DNA from: an uncultured Eubacteriales bacterium
GTDB lineage: Bacteria > Bacillota > Clostridia > Oscillospirales > Acutalibacteraceae
Direction: 5' to 3'
Length of the DNA: 43,883 nt
NCBI GenBank assembly: GCA_900316555.1
Contig: ONDL01000009.1
Location: forward strand, 1 to 43,883
The position numbers were made by a program, and so were the translations under genes. Positions 37,743-43,883 of this stretch are shown in pieces. The notes under the pieces were generated by a model that was not told the origin of the DNA, searched no databases, and saw only the letters and a program-made list of their open reading frames with translations. Numbering within the stretch: position 1 is the stretch's first letter; each line of letters starts with the position of its first letter.

Positions 37743-38690
37743 ATGATTGAGGTGAAAAACCTTACCAAGCGCTACGGCGACATCAAGGCTCTTGACGACA
37801 TCAGCTTTACTGTCGATACGGGCGAGGTTCTGGGTTTTCTCGGGCCGAACGGCGCGGGCAAATCCACGACCATGAATATTATCACGGGCTACATATCGTC
37901 TACCTCTGGAACCGTCACGGTTGACGGAACCGAGATTCTCGAGAACCCGCGCGAAACCAAGCGAAAAATCGGCTATCTGCCCGAGATCCCGCCGCTCTAT
38001 CCCGAGATGACGGTGCGCAAGTATCTCGAGTTCATGTTCGACCTCAAGAAGGTCAAGCTGCCCAAGAAGGAGCACATCGAGGAGATCATGCGGCTTGTGC
38101 GCATCACAGACATGGCTGACAGACTTATCAAGAACCTCTCCAAGGGCTACCGCCAGCGCGTGGGCTTCGGTCAGGCGCTGCTCGGAAATCCGCCGGTGCT
38201 GATTCTCGACGAGCCGACCGTCGGCCTCGACCCCAAGCAGATAATCGAGATCCGCAAGCTTATCCGCAGCCTGGGCAAGAAGCACACGGTGATCTTCTCC
38301 TCGCACGTTTTGTCCGAGATCTCGGCGACCTGCGACAGGATAATCGTTATTTCCGAGGGCAGGCTCGTCGCTGACTCAAAGGCAGACGAGCTCTCGAAGG
38401 CTCTCGCCGATACCCAGAAGCTCTCGCTGACCGTTGAGGGTTCACCGTCCGATGTTCTCGGCGAGATCAAGAAGATCCCCGGGGTCAAGAAGTACATGAA
38501 GGTTCGCGAGCTTGGCGAAAAGAGCGCGGTCTACAGCGTTGAGTACGGCAACGAATTTGATATCCGCAGAGAGGTATTCAGCGCGATGGCGCGCATCAAC
38601 GCCCCGATTCTCGAGATGAAGTCGGGCAACGAGAGCCTTGAGGATATGTTCCTCAAGCTGACTCAGGGCGCGGGAAAGGCAGGTCGATAA
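37743..38690 (+). CDS. ABC transporter ATP-binding protein (GldA-type)
   Basis: This 315-residue ATPase has Walker A GPNGAGKST (34-42), Q-loop region, the signature LSKGYRQR, Walker B VLILDEPTVGLDP and the switch histidine in SSHVLSE. A C-terminal extension of about 80 residues is typical of the CcmA/GldA group. The ATG at 37743 is used because AAGGAG lies eight bases before it; the upstream GTG overlaps that site. It powers the permease encoded 1 bp downstream. With the two following genes it forms a Gld-like exporter whose cargo is unknown. Confidence 0.93.
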   Translation: MIEVKNLTKRYGDIKALDDISFTVDTGEVLGFLGPNGAGKSTTMNIITGYISSTSGTVTVDGTEILENPRETKRKIGYLPEIPPLYPEMTVRKYLEFMFDLKKVKLPKKEHIEEIMRLVRITDMADRLIKNLSKGYRQRVGFGQALLGNPPVLILDEPTVGLDPKQIIEIRKLIRSLGKKHTVIFSSHVLSEISATCDRIIVISEGRLVADSKADELSKALADTQKLSLTVEGSPSDVLGEIKKIPGVKKYMKVRELGEKSAVYSVEYGNEFDIRREVFSAMARINAPILEMKSGNESLEDMFLKLTQGAGKAGR

Positions 38691-38691
38691 T

Positions 38692-39396
38692 ATGGGCGCG
38701 ATATTAAAGCGCGAAATGAGCGCGTATTTCAGCTCCGCGACGGCATATGTCGTGCTGGCGGTGTTTTTCTTCTTTTCGGGATTGTTCTTCAATTTCTACG
38801 TATTCGCCCAGAACAGCACCAGCCTCACATATGTATTCTCAAACATGTTCTTCATCATAATGTTCCTCATTCCGATAATCACGATGAAGTCCTTTGCCGA
38901 GGAAAAGAAGCAGAAGTCCGACCAGGCGCTGCTGACCTCACCGTGCTCTCTGACTGAGATCGTGCTCGGCAAGTTCCTCGCGGCGTTCCTGATGTTCGCG
39001 ATGTGCAACGTGATCTATCTTATCTACGCGGTGGTAATCTCGTTCTTCGCGCAGCCGCAGTGGTCGGTTATCCTCTGCACTCTGCTGGGAACTCTTCTGC
39101 TCGGAGCCTCGATGATAGCGATAAACGTGTTCATCTCGGTTCTGACGGAGAGCCAGGTAGTCGCGGCGGTTCTCGGCATGGGCGCGGGACTTCTCATCAG
39201 CATGATGAGCTATTTCGTGAACAACATCAGCATTCAGTGGATCTCCGCTGTGCTCGAGAAAATCAGCTTCATGAAGTACTACGAAAACTTCACATACGGT
39301 ATTCTCAGCATTACCGACGTGATATTCTTCCTGAGCGTGACGGCGCTGTTCCTATTCTTCACCGTCCGCGCGCTCGAGAAAAGACGCTGGAGCTAA
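38692..39396 (+). CDS. ABC-2 type permease (GldF-type)
   Basis: This 234-residue protein has six predicted membrane helices. The N-terminus MGAILKREMSAYFSSATAYV is the standard opening of the GldF/ABC-2 permease group, with an amphipathic stretch before the first helix, and EEKKQKSDQALLTSP is the conserved cytoplasmic coupling loop. It follows the ATPase gene by 1 bp, so translation is coupled, and precedes the GldG-like gene by 12 bp. It should form the membrane pore of the exporter. Confidence 0.9.
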   Translation: MGAILKREMSAYFSSATAYVVLAVFFFFSGLFFNFYVFAQNSTSLTYVFSNMFFIIMFLIPIITMKSFAEEKKQKSDQALLTSPCSLTEIVLGKFLAAFLMFAMCNVIYLIYAVVISFFAQPQWSVILCTLLGTLLLGASMIAINVFISVLTESQVVAAVLGMGAGLLISMMSYFVNNISIQWISAVLEKISFMKYYENFTYGILSITDVIFFLSVTALFLFFTVRALEKRRWS

Positions 39397-39408
39397 GGAG
39401 GTATTAAT

Positions 39409-40893
39409 ATGGAAAAGAAAAACAATTCCTCCAAGGGCATCAAGGCGTTTCTCAAATCGAGAAAGGCGCGCCACGGAAGCCTTGCCGTCGTACTTGTGAT
39501 CGCGGCGGTCGCGCTTGTCGTGGTACTCAACATAGTTGTGGGACTGCTCGTCGAGCGGTTCCCGAACCTCAAGATGGATCTGACCTCCAACAGCGCGTAC
39601 GCGCTCTCAGACGACGCGGAGGACTTCATGTCCCACCTCGACAAGGACGTTAATATGTACATTCTCAGCCCCGAGAACGACTTTGTGGGCAACGGCGAGT
39701 ACTTCGTTCAGGCGAAGAACCTGCTCGAGAAGATGGAGGCGGCTTCAAACGGCAAATTCACCGTGTCCTACATCGACACCACCTCAAATCCGTCCTTCAC
39801 CAACAAATACAAGAACATCGACTGGAGCTCCAAGGACACGATGGCTGTCATGGAGTGCGGCGACAGATATCAGGGCGTCAAGACAGACGACTGCTTCACC
39901 TACGACGAGCAGTACCTCTCGGCGGGCTACTACCAGGTCAACGGTACGACGATCGAGCAGGCGACAGTCACCGCGGCGATGAAGGTCACGACAGAGAACC
40001 AGGTCGTCGTCGACTTCATCACGGGCAACCAGGAGAGCGACTACACCGCGCTCAAGTCACTGATTTCGAATAACGCCTATGACGTTCGCGAGGTATCTCT
40101 CCTTACGGACGACCTCGACGAGGACGCTCAGTTCGCTATAATCTACGCGCCGAAGGTCGACCTCGACGCCAAGGCTGTCGAGAAGCTTGAGAAGTGGCTC
40201 GACAACGACGGCAAGTACGGCAGGAACCTGATCTACATTCCGGCTCCCGAGAACACCGACACGCCAAACGCCGAGGCGCTGATCGAGGAGTGGGGCATGA
40301 AGCTCACCGACGGCTTCGTATACGAAACGAGCGAGGATCACCTCCTGAGCAGCTCCGATATGTTCGTATTCATCACGGACTACAACGAATACTACACCGA
40401 CGGCCTCAAGAACAAGGACATTCCCGTCATGGTTTACCAGACGCGCGGAATCGAGATCACCGACGAGAACACCTCTCACGCGCTTCTCAACGCGTCCGAC
40501 CGCGCGGGCATCTTCCCGACTGACGCGGACGACAGCTTCAAGCCCGAGGACGGCATCACAGGCAAGAAGATAGCCGTTGCCGCCGAGAGCGTCAAGAGCA
40601 ATTCCGACGCGGAGTCAAGGCTTATCATCTACGGCTCCGACAGAATGTTCTCGTCCGACTTCATGACGATGAACAGCCTCAACAACGCGGACTTCTTCAT
40701 GAGCGTGCTCAACACGGTTTCCGACAAGTCTGACGAGAGCGTTACGATCACGGGCAAGAAGCTCGACAATACAGAGCTCGGCGTGACCGACGTCAACACA
40801 ACGGGCGCGATGAGCATAATCTTCATCGGCGTGATTCCCATTGCAATCCTAATCACCGGCATCATAGTATGGCTGCGCAGGAGGCATATGTAA
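39409..40893 (+). CDS. GldG-family auxiliary component of the ABC system
   Basis: This 494-residue protein has a basic N-terminus, a membrane helix (about 24-50), a large extracytoplasmic region (about 51-465) and a C-terminal helix followed by RRRHM. The outer region starts DLTSNSAYALSDDAEDFMSHL, the pattern of the GldG family (auxiliary component, DUF7088/ABC transport auxiliary fold), where it lies beside GldA and GldF. The name comes from Bacteroidota gliding genes. In Bacillota no gliding is implied and the role is unknown. Ribosome-binding site AAGGAGG. Its stop overlaps the next start (TAATG). Confidence 0.85.
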   Translation: MEKKNNSSKGIKAFLKSRKARHGSLAVVLVIAAVALVVVLNIVVGLLVERFPNLKMDLTSNSAYALSDDAEDFMSHLDKDVNMYILSPENDFVGNGEYFVQAKNLLEKMEAASNGKFTVSYIDTTSNPSFTNKYKNIDWSSKDTMAVMECGDRYQGVKTDDCFTYDEQYLSAGYYQVNGTTIEQATVTAAMKVTTENQVVVDFITGNQESDYTALKSLISNNAYDVREVSLLTDDLDEDAQFAIIYAPKVDLDAKAVEKLEKWLDNDGKYGRNLIYIPAPENTDTPNAEALIEEWGMKLTDGFVYETSEDHLLSSSDMFVFITDYNEYYTDGLKNKDIPVMVYQTRGIEITDENTSHALLNASDRAGIFPTDADDSFKPEDGITGKKIAVAAESVKSNSDAESRLIIYGSDRMFSSDFMTMNSLNNADFFMSVLNTVSDKSDESVTITGKKLDNTELGVTDVNTTGAMSIIFIGVIPIAILITGIIVWLRRRHM

Positions 40894-42371
40894 TGAGTAA
40901 GAGCAAAAAGATAACACTGATAGCGATAATCGCCGCGGCGGTAGTCCTCACGGGAGTGATGGTTCTGCTGCTTCTCCTGCCGAAGGGCGGCGATTCCGAC
41001 AGCAGCGCCGCTACTCCCGACGAGGCCGCGGATATCTCCCTGAGCACCGACGCAAACGGCGTTCACCAGGCGGTAATCGGCAAGACGGGCGGCAGCAAAA
41101 ACGGCTACGGTACCCTGATGGAGTATGTGCCTGCCGACATAAAGACCATCCACGTTGAGAACGAGAACGGCACCCTCGACATCACCGCCAACACACCCGA
41201 GGGCGAGGCGACTGTGTACACCCTCGTCGGCTTTGAGGATTTTGAGATCCGTTCGGGCGTGCCCGATCAGATCGCGAACGCGGCGGCTACTCTCTCGTTC
41301 ACAAGAATAGCGGGCGAGGACAACGGCGGCAGCGAATTCGGCTTTGACAAGCCGCGTTCCGTCGCGGAAATCGCCTTCACGGACGATACAAAGGAGGTCA
41401 TCACCGTCGGCGCGGACGCTCCGCAGTCGAAGGGCACCTACATCAAGTTCGGCGACGGCAAGGAGATATACGTCATCGATACCGACACCGCGAATAACTT
41501 CCTGCTCGGCGTGAATGATATGATAAGCCTGACGATCAACGACACCGCCGACAGCACCGACAACTCAGGCGCACAGACTATCAACGTGACCTCAAACGGC
41601 GCGTCGTTCATCCTCGAGAGATACACGGGCGTGAAGTTTTCATCTACCTATTACCTCACCGAGCCGATGACGAGATTCGCGAGCGAGAGCGAGTCGAGCA
41701 AGATAGAGGGCGGTATCCGCGGCCTGTACGCGGACACGGTGAAGTATGTCAATCCGTCCGGCTCTCAGCTCAGCGACGCGGGACTCTCACAGCCCTACGC
41801 GACGCTCAATGCGGATTATCCAGACACAAGCGTCAGCCTCTCGGCTTCAAAGCCCGACTCCGACGGAAACGTCAACATCATGCTCAGCGGCAGAAGCATC
41901 GTCTACACGATCAAGGCGGAGAAGGTTCCGTGGGTCGAGACGACATACGAGAAGCTCTGCAGCGAGTACGTGCTCTATCCCAAGATGACAGCGCTGACGG
42001 GCTTCGAGGTCAACGGCAAGGCGTTCAGGCTCAGCACACGCGAGTCACACACCACCGACGACGAGGGCAACGAGAGCACCTCTTATGTAACGACCGTATT
42101 CCTCGGCGGCGAGGAGATACAGATCGAGAACTTCTCGGGCTTCTGCTCGGACGTGGGCATGATCGAGCTTGCCGACCCCAACGAGGGCAGCACAAGCGGT
42201 GAAGCGACCCTTACAATTAAGTACACCTACGAGGACGGCGACTCAGACGACGTCGCGTTCTATCCCGACACCGACACACTCTACACCGCCGTTGTCAACG
42301 GAAAGGTGATGGGTCACGCGAGAAAGTCCGACATCACAAGAGCCCTCGAGGGTCTTGAAAAATTTAATTAA
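40893..42371 (+). CDS. DUF4340 domain-containing membrane-anchored protein
   Basis: The ATG at 40893 overlaps the previous stop by one base and has AGGAGG eight bases before it, within the end of the GldG-like gene. The 492-residue protein has one N-terminal membrane anchor (about 6-27) and a large outer part rich in beta strands, Asp, Ser and Thr. Genes with DUF4340 commonly follow gldG, and this one has the usual opening pattern of repeated D-I-T and F-x-D-F-E-I segments. It is probably a partner of the exporter outside the membrane. Function unknown. Confidence 0.82.
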   Translation: MSKSKKITLIAIIAAAVVLTGVMVLLLLLPKGGDSDSSAATPDEAADISLSTDANGVHQAVIGKTGGSKNGYGTLMEYVPADIKTIHVENENGTLDITANTPEGEATVYTLVGFEDFEIRSGVPDQIANAAATLSFTRIAGEDNGGSEFGFDKPRSVAEIAFTDDTKEVITVGADAPQSKGTYIKFGDGKEIYVIDTDTANNFLLGVNDMISLTINDTADSTDNSGAQTINVTSNGASFILERYTGVKFSSTYYLTEPMTRFASESESSKIEGGIRGLYADTVKYVNPSGSQLSDAGLSQPYATLNADYPDTSVSLSASKPDSDGNVNIMLSGRSIVYTIKAEKVPWVETTYEKLCSEYVLYPKMTALTGFEVNGKAFRLSTRESHTTDDEGNESTSYVTTVFLGGEEIQIENFSGFCSDVGMIELADPNEGSTSGEATLTIKYTYEDGDSDDVAFYPDTDTLYTAVVNGKVMGHARKSDITRALEGLEKFN

Positions 42372-42398
42372 CATATTAAAAAATTGGAGTGATACAAT

Positions 42399-43664
42399 AT
42401 GGGTATGACAATGTCCCAGAAAATCCTCGCGGCTCACGCGGGGCTCGAAGAAGTCAAGGCTGGTCAGCTGATCAACGCCAAGCTCGACATGGTTCTCGGC
42501 AACGACGTTACCTCGCCTGTCGCGATCAACGTTTTCGAGCAGAACGGCGCGACCGCGGTTTTCGACAACACAAAGATCGCGATGATCATGGACCACTTTA
42601 CGCCTAACAAGGACATCAAGGCGGCGACGCTCGTTAAGCAGACCCGCACCTTCGCGAACAAGTACGACATCAAAAACTTCATGGACGTCGGCATGATGGG
42701 CATCGAGCACGCGCTTCTGCCCGAAATCGGTCTTGTGGGCCCGGGCTGCCTGTGCATCGGCGCGGACTCTCACACCTGCACCTACGGCGCGCTCGGCGCG
42801 TTCTCAACGGGCGTAGGCTCAACCGACATGGCGGCAGGCATGATCAGCGGCAAGGCATGGTTCAAGGTTCCGTCCGCGATCAAGTTCAATCTCGTCGGCA
42901 AGCCCAAGGGCTATGTCAGCGGCAAGGACGTTATTCTCCACATCATCGGCATGATCGGTGTTGACGGCGCTCTCTACAAGTCGATGGAGTTCACGGGCGA
43001 AGGCGTTGCGGAGCTGAACATGGACGACAGACTCTGCATTGCCAATATGGCGATCGAAGCAGGCGCGAAGAACGGTATCTTCCCCGTAGACGACGTAACC
43101 CGCGAGTACTGCAGCGGCAGATATCAGGGCACTCCTGTCGAGTACACTGCCGACGAGGACGCTGTTTACGACGAGGAATACACGATCGACCTCGGCGAAA
43201 TCCGCCCGACCGTCGCTTTTCCGCATCTTCCCGAAAACACAAAGACCGTCGATGAAATCGGCGAGGGTGAGGTAAAGATCGACCAGTGCGTGATCGGCTC
43301 CTGCACAAACGGCAGGATCTCCGACCTCAGAGCGGCCGCGGAGATTTTCAAGGGCAGGAAGCTCGCCAAGGGCGTGCGCTGCATCGTTATTCCCGGCACC
43401 CAGAAAATCTGGCTGCAGGCTATGCACGAGGGTCTGTTCGACATCTTCGTTGAGGCAGGCGCTGTCGTTTCAACACCCACCTGCGGTCCCTGTCTCGGCG
43501 GCCACATGGGTATTCTCGCGGCAGGAGAGAGAGCTATTTCGACAACCAACCGCAACTTCGTCGGCAGAATGGGTCACGTCGACAGCGAGGTCTATCTCGC
43601 AAGCCCTGCTGTGGCAGCGGCAAGCGCGGTGGCAGGCTACATCACCGACCCGGAGAAGGTTTAA
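42399..43664 (+). CDS. leuC: 3-isopropylmalate dehydratase large subunit
   Basis: LeuC, with LeuD, isomerises 2-isopropylmalate to 3-isopropylmalate in leucine synthesis. The 421-residue protein is the shorter, archaeal-type (HacA-like) form, with [15 protein letters not shown] and the three cluster ligands in GSCTNGR (near 301) and CGPC (near 362 and 365) for a 4Fe-4S centre. The start has GGAG nine bases before it; ATG codons also lie at codons 3 and 5. It is 12 bp from leuD with an AAGGAGG between. Homoaconitase-type activity is a less likely alternative. Confidence 0.95.
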   Translation: MGMTMSQKILAAHAGLEEVKAGQLINAKLDMVLGNDVTSPVAINVFEQNGATAVFDNTKIAMIMDHFTPNKDIKAATLVKQTRTFANKYDIKNFMDVGMMGIEHALLPEIGLVGPGCLCIGADSHTCTYGALGAFSTGVGSTDMAAGMISGKAWFKVPSAIKFNLVGKPKGYVSGKDVILHIIGMIGVDGALYKSMEFTGEGVAELNMDDRLCIANMAIEAGAKNGIFPVDDVTREYCSGRYQGTPVEYTADEDAVYDEEYTIDLGEIRPTVAFPHLPENTKTVDEIGEGEVKIDQCVIGSCTNGRISDLRAAAEIFKGRKLAKGVRCIVIPGTQKIWLQAMHEGLFDIFVEAGAVVSTPTCGPCLGGHMGILAAGERAISTTNRNFVGRMGHVDSEVYLASPAVAAASAVAGYITDPEKV

Positions 43665-43676
43665 GGAGGAAAGACA

Positions 43677-43883
43677 ATGAACGCAAAAGGCAGAGTACAT
43701 AAATTCGGCGACAACGTCGACACCGACGTAATTATTCCGGCGCGCTACCTCAACACTGCGTCCCACAAGGAGCTCGCGGCTCACTGCATGGAGGATATAG
43801 ACGCGGAGTTTGTCAACAAGGTGAATGAGGGCGACATCATGGTTGCCGAGAAGAACTTCGGCTGCGGCTCCTCCCGTGAGCAC
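43677..43883 (+). CDS. leuD: 3-isopropylmalate dehydratase small subunit, 5' part
   Basis: The first 69 codons are present and the gene runs off the window. The opening [20 protein letters not shown], then ARYLN, and the later [10 protein letters not shown] are the swivel-domain motifs of LeuD that shape the substrate site. AAGGAGG lies six to seven bases before the ATG. It pairs with the LeuC gene directly upstream, so both subunits are probably made from one message. Confidence 0.96.
   Translation, partial: MNAKGRVHKFGDNVDTDVIIPARYLNTASHKELAAHCMEDIDAEFVNKVNEGDIMVAEKNFGCGSSREH

Overview
The window is the chromosomal replication-origin neighbourhood of a moderately GC-rich, Gram-positive anaerobe. 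Gene order and protein families point to a Ruminococcus-like member of the Oscillospiraceae/Ruminococcaceae (Bacillota). The supporting signs are the dnaA-dnaN-rlbA-recF-remB-gyrB-gyrA and rpmH-rnpA-yidD-yidC-jag-mnmE-mnmG-rsmG-noc-parA-parB order, a pyruvate:ferredoxin oxidoreductase, a SpoVAE protein and two dockerin-bearing secreted proteins. Genus assignment is inference.

Layout: (1) 1-2016: the end of a QueT-like transporter and two convergent lipoprotein genes sharing a terminator. (2) 2068-12474, all on the minus strand: the replication cluster, read outward from the origin as dnaA, dnaN, rlbA, recF, remB, two zinc-ribbon membrane proteins, gyrB, a hotdog thioesterase and gyrA. (3) Origin: the dnaA-dnaN spacer (10921-11151) carries a DnaA-box / GC-rich / DnaA-trio / AT-rich arrangement like the B. 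subtilis unwinding element. The dnaA-rpmH spacer (12475-13196) holds divergent sigma-A-type promoters, a 77-bp tandem duplication and one copy of a dispersed repeat. (4) 13197-24333, plus strand: ribosome/tRNA processing and membrane insertion genes, then chromosome segregation (noc, parA, parB, two perfect parS sites), serS and a zinc-ribbon membrane protein. (5) 24386-28255: a divergent CsbB-like glycosyltransferase / YfhO pair, probably for cell-wall polymer glycosylation. (6) 28462-35723: guaB, a broken CotH-dockerin gene, ROK glucokinase and pyruvate:ferredoxin oxidoreductase. (7) 35852-37518, minus strand: a dockerin protein and a lone spoVAE. (8) 37743-42371: a GldA/GldF/GldG/DUF4340 ABC exporter set. 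(9) 42399-end: leuC and the start of leuD.

Three genes are interrupted. mnmG carries a frame-breaking internal deletion. The glycosyltransferase has one in-frame TAA. The CotH-like gene has an in-frame TAA and also lacks its middle. All three could be real decay or consensus/assembly errors, and the sequence alone cannot tell which. Other points for a second look are a DnaA DNA-recognition motif reading GGRHYTT instead of GGRDHTT beside DnaA boxes that keep only the TCCAC core, a shared upstream promoter element at rpmH and the oxidoreductase gene, an Ala at the main quinolone-determining position of GyrA, and Noc-site-like motifs in the 77-bp tandem repeat. I found no tRNA, rRNA, CRISPR array, insertion sequence or prophage, and no clear candidate for a wholly new multi-gene system.
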